From NCBI GenBank assembly GCA_904399395.1, contig CAJFPJ010000019.1, forward strand, positions 1 to 61,566: a DNA stretch of 61,566 bases, read 5' to 3'. Shown in pieces: positions 46,808 through 55,533 of the stretch. How positions within the stretch are numbered: the first letter of the stretch is position 1; each line of letters begins with the position of its first letter. This DNA is from an uncultured Clostridia bacterium. Lineage in GTDB: Bacteria > Bacillota > Clostridia > Oscillospirales > Acutalibacteraceae. A model generated the notes under the pieces. That model was given only the letters and a program-made list of their open reading frames with translations, was not told where the DNA came from and ran no database searches. Both the position numbers and the translations under genes were made by a program.

Positions 46808-49396
46808 ATGGACTCTATGGACGAAAAATTTGAAAACGAACGGATCGTACAGGTGGACCTGGAAAAAGAAATGAAGAAATCCTTTCTGGATTACTCCATG
46901 TCTGTTATCGTTTCCCGGGCACTGCCGGATGTGCGCGACGGCCTGAAGCCTGTACACCGCCGTATTCTGTATACCATGTTTGAAAACAATCTGGCCCCTA
47001 ATAAGGCTTACCGCAAATGCGCTGATACGGTGGGAACGGTGCTGGGCCGCTACCATCCTCACGGAGACGCCAGCGTCTACGACGCCCTGGTGCGCTTGGC
47101 GCAGGATTTTTCCATGCGTTATATGCTGGTGGACGGCCACGGAAACTTCGGCTCTGTGGACGGAGATCCCCCGGCTGCCTATCGATATACAGAAAGCCGC
47201 ATGAGCCCTCTTTCGGTGGAGATGCTGCGGGATATCGAAAAGGAGACGGTGGATTTTGTCCCCAACTATGACGACCGTCTGAAAGAGCCTGCCGTTCTCC
47301 CCTGCCGGTTCCCCAACCTTCTGGTGAACGGTTCCACCGGCATTGCGGTGGGTATGGCCACCAATATTCCGCCCCACAACATGGGCGAGGTGGTGGACGC
47401 CATGTGCTGTCTGATCGACAACCCCGAGGCTTCCCTTGAAGAACTCATGGAGCACATCAAAGGGCCCGATTTTCCCACCGGCGGCATCATTATGGGCCGG
47501 GCGGGAATCCGGGCAGCTTATGCCACCGGCCGGGGACGCATCACTGTGCGGGCCCGGGCTGAGATCGAAGAGGAAAAGAATGGGCGCTACAATATCGTTG
47601 TGTCTGAAATCCCCTATCAGGTAAACAAGGCGCGCCTCATCGAAAATATCGCCGACCTGGTGAAGGATAAGCGGATCGAAGGAATTTCCAATGTGGACGA
47701 CCATTCTGACCGGGAGGGCATGCACATTGTCATCACGGTAAAGCGGGATGCTTCCCCCCAGGTGGTTTTGAATCAGCTCTATTCCTATACCCAGATGCAG
47801 ACCACTTTTGGCGTGATCATGCTGGCCATCGTCAATGGGGAGCCCAAGACCCTGACGTTGCGGGAGATGCTGCAGCTGTATATCGACCATCAGGAGAGCG
47901 TTGTCACCAGAAGGACGCAGTACGACCTGCGCAAAGCCCAGGAGCGGGCCCATATTCTGGAAGCTCTGAAGGTGGCTGTGGACAATATCGATGAGATCAT
48001 CTCCATTATCCGCAGCAGCCGTGATAGGGCCGCCGCCCGTGCCCGGATGACGGAGCGCTTCGGGCTGGACGATGTGCAGACACAGGCTATCGTGCAGATG
48101 CCTTTGGGCAACCTCACGGGTCTGGAACGTCAAAAGCTGGAAGAAGAGCTCCGTGCCATTGAGGCTAAGGTGGCCGATCTGAAGGATATCCTGGCCAACC
48201 GGGACCGCCTCATGGGCATCATCAAGGATGAAGCCATGGAGGTGCGCAATAAATACGCAGACGAGCGCCGCACGGAGATCGCCACCGTCAGCGGCGAGGT
48301 GGATATAGAGGACCTGATCCCCAGGGAGGAATGCGTCCTCACTATGACCAGCTTTGGTTATGTGAAGCGCCAGCCTACGGATACCTATCGGCTCCAGCGC
48401 CGGGGCGGCAGGGGTGTTTCGGGCATGAGCCGCCGGGAGGAAGACGTCGCCGAGGAGATGTTTGTGATCAACAGCCACGACTACGTGATGTTCTTCACCA
48501 ATCTTGGGCGGGTCTATAGGCTCAAGTGCTATGAGATCCCGGAGGGTTCCCGCACCAGCAAGGGCATGAATATTGTGAACTTGCTGCCCCTTTCGGGAGA
48601 TGAGAAAGTCACCTCCATGATCCGGGTGCCGGAGTTTGACGAAGAAAGTTACCTTGTGATGGTCACCCGGAAGGGCACTATCAAAAGGACAGAGCTTTCT
48701 GCCTTTGATACCGCAAGAAAAGGCGGCCTCATCGCTTTGACCCTGGAAGATGGCGACGAACTGGCCTGGGTGCGGGTGACAAATGGCAGCGATGAGCTTC
48801 TGGTGGCCACGCGCCATGGTATGGCCATTCGCTTCAGCGAAACAGATGTGCGCCCCATGGGCCGCACCGCCAGAGGTGTGCGGGCTATTCAGCTGAGAGA
48901 AGGCGACGAGGTCGTGGGCATGAGTATCGTGCGCGACGGAGGTTTGGTGCTCACTGTCTCTGAAACGGGATACGGGCGCCTTTCTTCCCCGGAGGATTAC
49001 CGGCTTCAGTCCAGAGGAGGAAAGGGCATTATCAACTACCATACCGGCCGGTATGGGAACGTGGCCGCCATCAAGGTGGTGGATCCGGAGGACGATATTA
49101 TTCTCATTTCTTCCGACGGCGTTATTATCCGCATACAGGCCGATTCCGTCCGTCTCTGCGCACGGCCCAGTAAGGGTGTGCGTGTTATGCGCCTGCAGGA
49201 GGGCAGCCGTGTGGTCACTTTAGCCAGGACGGCCCATGAGGAAGAGGAAGAGACGGATTCCTTACCGGAGGACGATGGGAGTGCCGGAGAGAATGTGGAG
49301 CCTGGGGAAACGCAGGTTTTCGGCGGCGCAGAAGAAGGAGAAAATGCCCATGAAGATGGTGAGGACGCACAAACTACAGAGAATACAGAAGACTGA
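46808..49396 (+). CDS. gyrA: DNA gyrase subunit A
   Basis: The 862-residue subunit has the breakage-reunion domain with catalytic Tyr127 ([10 protein letters not shown]), the GyrA beta-pinwheel C-terminal domain, and the GyrA box RRGGRGV (about residue 530). An acidic tail of about 45 residues (Glu/Asp-rich) ends it. The quinolone-determining segment reads [10 protein letters not shown], so Ala88 replaces the usual Ser at the E. coli Ser83 position, as in Mycobacterium tuberculosis. It starts directly after the upstream stop codon; Met4 is an alternative start. The 3' end overlaps the likely signals for the next gene. Confidence 0.98.
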   Translation: MDSMDEKFENERIVQVDLEKEMKKSFLDYSMSVIVSRALPDVRDGLKPVHRRILYTMFENNLAPNKAYRKCADTVGTVLGRYHPHGDASVYDALVRLAQDFSMRYMLVDGHGNFGSVDGDPPAAYRYTESRMSPLSVEMLRDIEKETVDFVPNYDDRLKEPAVLPCRFPNLLVNGSTGIAVGMATNIPPHNMGEVVDAMCCLIDNPEASLEELMEHIKGPDFPTGGIIMGRAGIRAAYATGRGRITVRARAEIEEEKNGRYNIVVSEIPYQVNKARLIENIADLVKDKRIEGISNVDDHSDREGMHIVITVKRDASPQVVLNQLYSYTQMQTTFGVIMLAIVNGEPKTLTLREMLQLYIDHQESVVTRRTQYDLRKAQERAHILEALKVAVDNIDEIISIIRSSRDRAAARARMTERFGLDDVQTQAIVQMPLGNLTGLERQKLEEELRAIEAKVADLKDILANRDRLMGIIKDEAMEVRNKYADERRTEIATVSGEVDIEDLIPREECVLTMTSFGYVKRQPTDTYRLQRRGGRGVSGMSRREEDVAEEMFVINSHDYVMFFTNLGRVYRLKCYEIPEGSRTSKGMNIVNLLPLSGDEKVTSMIRVPEFDEESYLVMVTRKGTIKRTELSAFDTARKGGLIALTLEDGDELAWVRVTNGSDELLVATRHGMAIRFSETDVRPMGRTARGVRAIQLREGDEVVGMSIVRDGGLVLTVSETGYGRLSSPEDYRLQSRGGKGIINYHTGRYGNVAAIKVVDPEDDIILISSDGVIIRIQADSVRLCARPSKGVRVMRLQEGSRVVTLARTAHEEEEETDSLPEDDGSAGENVEPGETQVFGGAEEGENAHEDGEDAQTTENTED

Positions 49397-49469
49397 AGAT
49401 CCTTTTTCCCGTGAAGCTTGCAGAAGCGGGCGGCACGGCGCAGAAATAGTCGCCCCGGTGACAGGCCAT

Positions 49470-50198
49470 ATGCATAAGCGCATGCATATGGCCACAGCGG
49501 GTGTGCCGCTTTTTCTGGCTGCTCTTATGCTTTGTTTCTCCCTATGGGGCTGCGCAGGCGGGAATGGTAGTACTTCCTCTGGAGAGGGAATGCTGTCCTC
49601 CCAGTCTTCCCAGGAAACGCAGGCTTCTGAGGCCTTTGAAGATTCCTCTTTGGTTTCGTCGGAGGCGGCACCCTCTTCTTCCCTTCCAGAGTCGGAAAGC
49701 GGGATTTCCCCAGAATCTGGGTCCTCGGAGTTTTCCGGAGAAGGCGGGGATTCCTCCGGGAACGGAAACGCCCAGAGTTCCGGCAGCCCGGTTAGCGATT
49801 CTAATGCTTTTGAAGAGAAATTTGCCCAAAATCCCTTGGACGCCGCTTATAGAGAGGCTTCTATGGCAGCTGTTTCCAACAAAGAGATGGCAGAACTGGC
49901 GGAAACTTATGCCGGGTATTGGGAAGAAGAGGTAAACGACGGCTTTGAAAGGCTATTGGCCCTATCGGGTAACAATGGGGAAATAGAAAGTAGCCAGGAT
50001 CAATGGCTCAGCGGACGCGACCAGGCTATGCGGGATATAGCCGAAGAGGCTGCTGCCGCCGGTGGAAGTATGGCGGCTGTGGAAGAAGCCACCCTGCGGA
50101 TGGAATACTATCGCACCAGGGCTAAGGAAATCTATGGGCAGCTGTATGGTTATGACCCGAATTTTCAGTTCCGATTTTCACAGACTGCGGCAGGTTAA
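49470..50198 (+). CDS. Lipoprotein with LprI-like domain
   Basis: The 242-residue product has a signal peptide (MHKRMHMATAG, hydrophobic 12-26) and lipobox LWGC. A Ser/Glu-rich linker of about 90 residues follows. The C-terminal domain (about 120-235; YAGYWEEEVNDGFERLL, SSQDQWLSGRDQAMRDIA, GGSMAAVEEATLRMEYYRTRAKEIY) resembles the LprI/DUF1311 family, in which some members inhibit lysozyme. ATG 49470 begins a clean signal peptide but has a weak ribosome binding site. AAGGAG before ATG 49350, inside gyrA, would add 40 residues. The family call is inference from pattern. Confidence 0.65.
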   Translation: MHKRMHMATAGVPLFLAALMLCFSLWGCAGGNGSTSSGEGMLSSQSSQETQASEAFEDSSLVSSEAAPSSSLPESESGISPESGSSEFSGEGGDSSGNGNAQSSGSPVSDSNAFEEKFAQNPLDAAYREASMAAVSNKEMAELAETYAGYWEEEVNDGFERLLALSGNNGEIESSQDQWLSGRDQAMRDIAEEAAAAGGSMAAVEEATLRMEYYRTRAKEIYGQLYGYDPNFQFRFSQTAAG

Positions 50199-50271
50199 AA
50201 TAGGCTGAAAGCATCCTGGATATGCAAGGGAGGCTAAGGCGCTGGATACAGAAGACGAGGTGGGAAGTTTT

Positions 50272-50940
50272 ATGAGCTCTGCAGAAATGGAAGGATTGGG
50301 TATGCAGGAAAAAGAAACCTGTATTGACAATTCAAACGATGCTACTACGGAAAATCCAACTGAGGCGGCAAAAGAAAACGCCGTGCGTGAGCCAAGGCGG
50401 CTGACGGAAACACGGCTTTCGGGTAGAACCCTTTATGAAGGGCGAATCGTCCGCCTGGAAAAGGATAAGGTGCTTCTGGAAAATGGAGAGGAATCTTACC
50501 GGGAGGTGGTGCGCCACCCGGGCGGTGTTTCTGTGGCAGCCCTTACAGAGAAAAACGAGGTGCTCATGGTGCGCCAATTCCGGTATCCCTATGGGAAAGT
50601 ATTGCTGGAATGCCCTGCGGGAAAGCTGGAACCGGGAGAGGATCCCTTCGAAGCCATGAAACGGGAGCAGCGGGAAGAAACGGGCACTGCGGGGGAAAGC
50701 TATATCTCCCTTGGGGAAATGTATCCCACACCGGGGTATTGCAGCGAGGTCATCCGCATGTATGCCTGCCGGATTTCCGGCTGGGGGGAAACAGATCTGG
50801 ATGCGGATGAATTTCTGGAGGTGGAGAAAATTCCTTTGGAAGAGGCAGTCTCCATGGTTATGAGCGGCCGGATCCGGGATGGAAAAACCCAGGTTATGAT
50901 TTTAAAGCTTTCTCGTCTTCTGGAGGAAGGAAAGTTTTAA
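50272..50940 (+). CDS. Nudix hydrolase, ADP-ribose pyrophosphatase-like
   Basis: The 222-residue protein has a polar N-terminal extension of about 40 residues, then the NudF-like fold: LYEGRIVRLEKDKVLLENGEES, VALTEKNEVLMVRQFRYPYGKVLLECPAGKLEPGE, and the Nudix box GKLEPGEDPFEAMKREQREETG. A second motif is MYPTPGYCSEVIRMYAC. ADP-ribose is the usual substrate. The hydrophobic position in REUxEExG is Gln instead of Leu, a mild deviation. GAGGTGGGAAG before ATG 50272 supports this start; GTG at 50260 is possible. Confidence 0.88.
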   Translation: MSSAEMEGLGMQEKETCIDNSNDATTENPTEAAKENAVREPRRLTETRLSGRTLYEGRIVRLEKDKVLLENGEESYREVVRHPGGVSVAALTEKNEVLMVRQFRYPYGKVLLECPAGKLEPGEDPFEAMKREQREETGTAGESYISLGEMYPTPGYCSEVIRMYACRISGWGETDLDADEFLEVEKIPLEEAVSMVMSGRIRDGKTQVMILKLSRLLEEGKF

Positions 50941-51025
50941 AATTTCGGATAGGCCCGCAAATTTCTACAGAGCTACGATAACGAAACAGGAGATAGTATA
51001 GATACTAGAGATATAGGATCAGGAT

Positions 51026-51063
51026 ACAGGGAAGGAAGCTATCGTTCCTTCCCTGTTTTTTTA
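51026..51063 (+). terminator. Terminator upstream of the nrd locus
   Basis: ACAGGGAAGGAA pairs perfectly with TTCCTTCCCTGT (51026-51037 and 51045-51056), followed by seven T. It isolates the Nudix gene from nrdD. Confidence 0.92.
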
Positions 51064-51216
51064 TTCTGAAATTTTCTGAATATTGTGAGTTTTTTTTACA
51101 GGAATCTAATGCGTGTTTCGGGTGAATATGTCCGTTTTCGGGAATACGGCCCGAAAAACACCCTGTTTCCACTTTTCCACAAAATTTCAACATATTGATT
51201 ATCTTCCCCTTTCTCA

Positions 51217-51245
51217 TTGACACCCATCACTATATGTTGTATAAT
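51217..51245 (+). promoter_or_regulatory. Consensus promoter of the nrdD operon
   Basis: -35 TTGACA (51217-51222), exactly 17-bp spacer and -10 TATAAT (51240-51245). An NrdR-box-like sequence fills the spacer. The leader to nrdD is about 190 bases. Confidence 0.93.
51227..51242 (+). promoter_or_regulatory. NrdR box-like operator
   Basis: TCACTATATGTTGTAT matches the NrdR consensus ACACWATATATWGTGT at 13 of 16 positions and overlaps the spacer and -10 of the nrdD promoter. NrdR represses ribonucleotide reductase genes when dATP is high. A weaker second half is at 51187-51202, 40 bp upstream centre to centre. No nrdR gene is in the window. Confidence 0.72.
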
Positions 51246-51442
51246 CTAAAACGCACCTAAAAACGGAATTAAATCTGGGGCTTGCCCTTTTTAGATTCTC
51301 TGCACTTGTGTGCGGCTTGTGGATGGAATGTGAAGAATTCCAGTATGCCAAAATCCGGAAAAGGGGCCTGGATCCAAGGGATGCAGGCAGAATGGGCGGC
51401 TGCGGCGGATATACTGTATAGAAAGCTGGGGGAGGATTCGGG

Positions 51443-53755
51443 ATGATTATAAACGTGAAAACAGCGGAAAAGATCCGCAAGCGCAACGGGAATGTGGTTC
51501 CCTTCGATCGCTCTAAAATACGTGTGGCCATCGAAAAAGCCAACCGAACGGTGGAAGATGAAAATATGACCCCTGTGACGCTGGAATACCTTACGGAAAA
51601 GGTATGCACCTGCGCCCAGCTGACAGAGCAGGAAATTCCCACGGTGGAAGAAGTGCAAGATCGTGTGGAAGAGCAGTTAATCGCCCTGGGATTTGCCAAG
51701 ACCGCCAAGGCCTATATCCTTTACCGGGCGGAGCATGCCAAGATCCGCCAGGCGGAAAGCGATTTGATGGATATCTATAAGGAGCTCACTTTTCAGGACG
51801 CCAAGGACGCAGATATCAAGCGGGAAAATGCCAATATTGATGCGGATACCGCTATGGGCACCATGTTAAAATACGGTTCTGAAGGAAGCAAGTATTTTAC
51901 CAACAATTATGTTCTGCCAAAAGATATCGCAATGGCTCATATGAACGGGGATATCCATATCCACGATCAGGATTTTTATATGCTCACGGAAACCTGCTGC
52001 CAGATCGACCTGATCCGCCTGTTCAGCGGCGGATTCTGCACGGGCCACGGCTTTTTGCGGGAGCCTAACGATATCCGTAGCTATGCGGCTTTGGCCTGCA
52101 TCGCCATCCAGGCCAACCAAAATGAAATGCACGGCGGCCAGAGCGTGCCGAATTTTGATTACAGCATGGCCCCTGGAGTGAAGAAGACTTTCCGCAAAGC
52201 CTATTTTAAGGCTTTGGCCCAATATATGCAGGTGGCTCACGGGGTGGACAAGGATACCGCCAGGGCCTTATCGCAGGAAGCCAGAGAATCGCTCACTGGG
52301 GAGGAAGTTTCCATGGGCAACGGAGAGGCCTATGGGTCTCTTATCATTCCCTGGCTTGCTTCTCACGAAAAGGCGGAACTTTCTGAGGAGGAAGCCCGCA
52401 AAGCCCACGAATATGCCATGCAGACAGCTTGGGATAATACCGACAATGCCACCTTCCAGGCCATGGAGGCTTTGGTGCATAACCTGAATACCATGAATTC
52501 CAGGGCCGGCGCTCAGGTGCCCTTCTCCTCCATCAATTATGGCACGGATACTTCACCGGAAGCCCGGATGGTTATCCGCAATTTGCTTCAGGCCACCGAT
52601 AACGGCCTTGGAGACGGAGAAACCCCCATCTTCCCTGTTCAGATTTTCAAGGTGAAGGAAGGCATCAATTATAATCCCGGGGATCCCAACTATGACCTTT
52701 TCAAGATGGCCATAAAGACCTCTGCAAAGAGGCTCTTCCCCAATTTCAGCTTTATCGACGCGCCCTTTAACCTGCAGTATTACAAGCCCGGCGATTACAA
52801 TTCAGAGATTGCTTATATGGGCTGCCGCACAAGGGTTATGGGGAACGTCCACGACCGCAGCCGGGAAGTTACCTGCGGCCGGGGCAACCTGAGCTTCACC
52901 TCTATCAACCTGCCCCGGATCGCCCTGGAAGCCAAGGGGGATCTTAAACGGTTTTACGCTATTTTGGATGAGCGTATCGATCTGGTGATCCGCCAGCTCT
53001 TACACCGCTTTAAGATTCAGTGCAGCAAGAAAGTATATAATTACCCCTTCCTGATGGGCCAGGGTGTGTGGATCGATTCCGAAAAACTCGGCCCTACGGA
53101 TAGCGTAGAAGAAGTTTTGAAACACGGCACTCTCAGCGTGGGCTTTATCGGCCTTGCGGAGACCTTGAAGGCCCTTACGGGAAAACACCACGGCGAAAGC
53201 GCCGAAAGCCAGCGGCTGGGTCTCGAGATCATCGGTTATATGCGCCGCCGCATGGACGAGGAAAGCGAAAAGACAGGCCTGAATTTCACACTGCTGGCCA
53301 CCCCGGCAGAAGGGCTTTCCGGCCGCTTTATCCGGATCGATAAGAAAAAGTTCGGTGAGATCCCCGGCATAACGGATAGAGAGTATTACACCAATTCCTT
53401 CCATATTCCTGTATATTTCCCCATCGGGGCCTATGAGAAAATCCATTTGGAAGCCCCCTATCACGCCCTTACAAACGCGGGTCATATCAGCTATGTGGAG
53501 CTGGACGGAGATACCTGCAAGAATCTGGAGGCCTTCGAGAGTGTTATCCGCTGTATGAAGGAAGAAGGCGTCGGTTACGGAAGCGTTAACCATCCTGTGG
53601 ATAGGGATCCCATCTGCGGCTATACGGGCGTTATCGACGAGGTATGCCCTCGCTGCGGCCGCCGGGAGGGCGAGGCTGTGAGCATTGAAAAACTTATGGA
53701 GCTTCGGAAGAAATATCCCAATATGCCCAGGATCAATTACGACTGTTGCCGGTGA
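51443..53755 (+). CDS. nrdD: Anaerobic ribonucleoside-triphosphate reductase, catalytic chain lacking its glycyl-radical tail
   Basis: The 770-residue class III reductase reduces ribonucleoside triphosphates to deoxy forms by radical chemistry. An N-terminal ATP-cone (KIRKRNGNVVPFDRSKIRVAI) is followed by the barrel with CCQIDLIRLF, NEMHGGQSVPNFDYSMAPGV and MGCRTRVMG (Cys461, likely the thiyl cysteine). Zinc residues near the end include Cys725 (DPICGYTG) and CPRC (735-738). The partner Cys three residues before Cys725 is Asp. The protein then ends AVSIEKLMELRKKYP...DCCR without the expected RRxxGYLx radical loop, which is encoded by the next gene. GGGGAGG precedes the ATG. Confidence 0.95.
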   Translation: MIINVKTAEKIRKRNGNVVPFDRSKIRVAIEKANRTVEDENMTPVTLEYLTEKVCTCAQLTEQEIPTVEEVQDRVEEQLIALGFAKTAKAYILYRAEHAKIRQAESDLMDIYKELTFQDAKDADIKRENANIDADTAMGTMLKYGSEGSKYFTNNYVLPKDIAMAHMNGDIHIHDQDFYMLTETCCQIDLIRLFSGGFCTGHGFLREPNDIRSYAALACIAIQANQNEMHGGQSVPNFDYSMAPGVKKTFRKAYFKALAQYMQVAHGVDKDTARALSQEARESLTGEEVSMGNGEAYGSLIIPWLASHEKAELSEEEARKAHEYAMQTAWDNTDNATFQAMEALVHNLNTMNSRAGAQVPFSSINYGTDTSPEARMVIRNLLQATDNGLGDGETPIFPVQIFKVKEGINYNPGDPNYDLFKMAIKTSAKRLFPNFSFIDAPFNLQYYKPGDYNSEIAYMGCRTRVMGNVHDRSREVTCGRGNLSFTSINLPRIALEAKGDLKRFYAILDERIDLVIRQLLHRFKIQCSKKVYNYPFLMGQGVWIDSEKLGPTDSVEEVLKHGTLSVGFIGLAETLKALTGKHHGESAESQRLGLEIIGYMRRRMDEESEKTGLNFTLLATPAEGLSGRFIRIDKKKFGEIPGITDREYYTNSFHIPVYFPIGAYEKIHLEAPYHALTNAGHISYVELDGDTCKNLEAFESVIRCMKEEGVGYGSVNHPVDRDPICGYTGVIDEVCPRCGRREGEAVSIEKLMELRKKYPNMPRINYDCCR

Positions 53756-53889
53756 TGGGAATCCATTCCTATGGGGAATGCTCTTGGGTAAATATGAAAA
53801 GATATAGATGAAGACCATTGTATGCACATCTACAGTAAGCAATACGAAAAATCATAAAACTCGTTGTGTATTTGAAGGAGGAACCAGGT

Positions 53890-54051
53890 ATGAGCCAGAA
53901 AACAATCAGCTGCGACAAAAATGGCATGGTGGGGGCAAACGTCTCCTTTGAGCGGATTCGCCGCATTACAGGCTACCTTGTGGGGACTATTGACCGCTTT
54001 AACAATGCGAAGCGCGCCGAAGAAAGAGATCGGGTAAAGCACAGCCTGTAA
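53890..54051 (+). CDS. Stand-alone glycyl-radical domain of NrdD
   Basis: The 53-residue protein consists almost only of the NrdD C-terminal radical domain: FERIRRITGYLVGTIDRFNNA (residues 20-40), with the radical glycine expected at Gly28, ending DRVKHSL like full-length NrdD. Residues 1-19 (MSQKTISCDKNGMVGANVS) are a unique lead-in. AAGGAGG lies 8 bases before the ATG, so it is independently translated. It starts 134 bp after the nrdD stop. It is analogous to YfiD/GrcA, the spare radical domain of pyruvate formate-lyase, except that here the large chain has no radical tail of its own. Functional pairing is inferred. Confidence 0.9.
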   Translation: MSQKTISCDKNGMVGANVSFERIRRITGYLVGTIDRFNNAKRAEERDRVKHSL

Positions 54052-54161
54052 GGGTATATAGGCTTTGGCCAAAGCTTTATGCTTAAAAAGGCAAGATGAA
54101 AACGTATGCACATGCGCCGAAGAAGGCTATTTAACGCACATAGCGCATATACAGAGCTTTT

Positions 54162-54200
54162 CGCAGGGGATGACTAAGTAAAAGCCTCCCCTGCGTTTTT
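54162..54200 (+). terminator. Terminator between the radical-domain gene and nrdG
   Basis: CGCAGGGG (54162-54169) pairs with CCCCTGCG (54188-54195) and is followed by TTTTT. It could reduce transcription into nrdG relative to nrdD. Confidence 0.82.
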
Positions 54201-54286
54201 CCTACATAAAACGCTACAAAGAAGGAAGCATAAGAAGCATGTTCATGCTTGCTTATTTTAAGGAAACATGTATAGGGGGTGAGTCT

Positions 54287-54796
54287 ATGCGAAAAAAGAT
54301 TCGGGTGGCGGGCGTTGTGAATGATTCCATTGTAGACGGCCCCGGTTTCCGTTTTTCGGTTTTTGTTCAGGGGTGCCCCCATGGATGCCCCGGGTGCCAC
54401 AATCCCCAAACCCATCCCTTTGAAGGCGGGGTTATGATGGAGCCGGAGGAAATTCTGGAGCGCATGAAAAAAAATCCTCTTTTAAAGGGCATCACCCTCA
54501 GCGGAGGGGAACCTTTCTGCCAGGCGGAAGCTTTGGCCTATCTGGCCCGGCAGGTACATGCCGCCGGGTGGGATGTGGTCTGTTACACAGGCTACACATT
54601 GGAAACCCTTCTTGCTATGGAGGATCCCCATATCCGGGAGCTTTTGGAGGAAGTGGATCTGCTGATCGACGGGCCTTTTATCTTGGAAAAACGGGATTTG
54701 ACACTTTTGTTCCGAGGCAGCTCCAACCAGAGGCTAATCCTTGTGAAGCCCACCCTCCAAACAGGCAGCATCACTCTTATGGAGGAAGATGTATAG
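54287..54796 (+). CDS. nrdG: Anaerobic ribonucleotide reductase activating enzyme
   Basis: The 169-residue radical SAM enzyme installs the glycyl radical on NrdD. The cluster motif is CPHGCPGC (CxxxCxxC, about residues 29-36), preceded by SIVDGPGFRFSVFVQG. LSGGEPFCQAEALAYLA is the SAM-binding GGE motif, and YTGYTLETLL and DLLIDGPF follow. GGGGGTGAG before ATG 54287 fixes the start. Its substrate here is presumably the 53-residue radical-domain protein in complex with the large chain. Confidence 0.95.
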   Translation: MRKKIRVAGVVNDSIVDGPGFRFSVFVQGCPHGCPGCHNPQTHPFEGGVMMEPEEILERMKKNPLLKGITLSGGEPFCQAEALAYLARQVHAAGWDVVCYTGYTLETLLAMEDPHIRELLEEVDLLIDGPFILEKRDLTLLFRGSSNQRLILVKPTLQTGSITLMEEDV

Positions 54797-54929
54797 GCTG
54801 CAAGAGGCTGCAAGGCGAACAGACGTAAAGAGATCCAAAGCTAAAGCCAGATGCACAGCGCCTGCATAGATACAAAGCTCAAACCTGTATAGTGTGGCAG
54901 TGGGCCGTGCATAAAGAAGATTTTAGATG

Positions 54930-54968
54930 AAAGCGCCTTCCGGCGAAAAAGTTCCGGAGGCGCTTTTT
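54930..54968 (+). terminator. nrdG terminator
   Basis: AAAGCGCC-TT-CCGG pairs with CCGG-A-GGCGCTTT, followed by TT. It lies about 130 bp after nrdG. Confidence 0.8.
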
Positions 54969-55334
54969 CGCGCCCTTTTGCTCTTTTCTCCTTCTTTCTT
55001 TGCCGCCCATCCTGTGTTTTTCATCTGTTTTTCTTTTATGTCTGGTTTCTCCTTTTCTCTTTTTACCTCTTCTTTCCGAGAAAATTTCCGTAACGGCGCA
55101 AAATGTAAACAATATAATAAAATTTACTATTCTTTTTATTCGGTATACAAAGAAGGAACTTTTGCCGGGAAAGGGCACGGGCGACGGCAGGAAACTACAT
55201 GTTTGAAAGTGTGGATATGTGGCTGTATATCTGGAAAATCAGGCATGATACCGGGAAAAAAGCCGGCAGTATTTCCTTTGTTTTTCGTATACTTGGCAGG
55301 AAGATTCTGATACTTTTCTTATGAGATACTTGTA

Positions 55335-55363
55335 TTTACTTTTTAATTTCCCTGTGCTATTCT
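55335..55363 (+). promoter_or_regulatory. Probable transketolase promoter
   Basis: -35 TTTACT (55335-55340), 17-bp spacer and extended -10 TGC-TATTCT (55358-55363). The match is moderate but well placed. Confidence 0.5.
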
Positions 55364-55533
55364 TAAAAAAAGACAGAATATATACTAAATATGTATATAA
55401 AATTTTATAAGCTTCATTGCATGGGATAAAAACGGACCGAAAGGCAGACTTCGGAGAGAATCCTTCCCACTTCCCTATCCGGCCCGGTTGTTCCAGTCCT
55501 GTGAATATGAAGATGAAAGAGAGGAAACAACCT

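Larger units (their letters stand above)
54797..55533. other. 737-bp region between nrdG and transketolase
   Basis: There is no supported gene. It holds an nrdG terminator at 54930 and a probable promoter at 55335. The 170-base leader after that promoter has a possible CCGAA-TTCGG hairpin near 55439-55455 but no TPP riboswitch signature. Confidence 0.55.

Noticed and set aside
53606-53630. CGYTG in the large NrdD chain as the glycyl-radical site
   Set aside because: It aligns with the zinc-site segment of E. coli NrdD (CSECGYEGE) because it precedes CPRC. The true radical loop RRITGYLVG is in the separate downstream gene.
55364-55533. TPP riboswitch upstream of the ThDP-dependent transketolase
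   Set aside because: None of the conserved TPP riboswitch segments (CTGAGA, ACCTGATCTGG) is present; only a short hairpin is visible.
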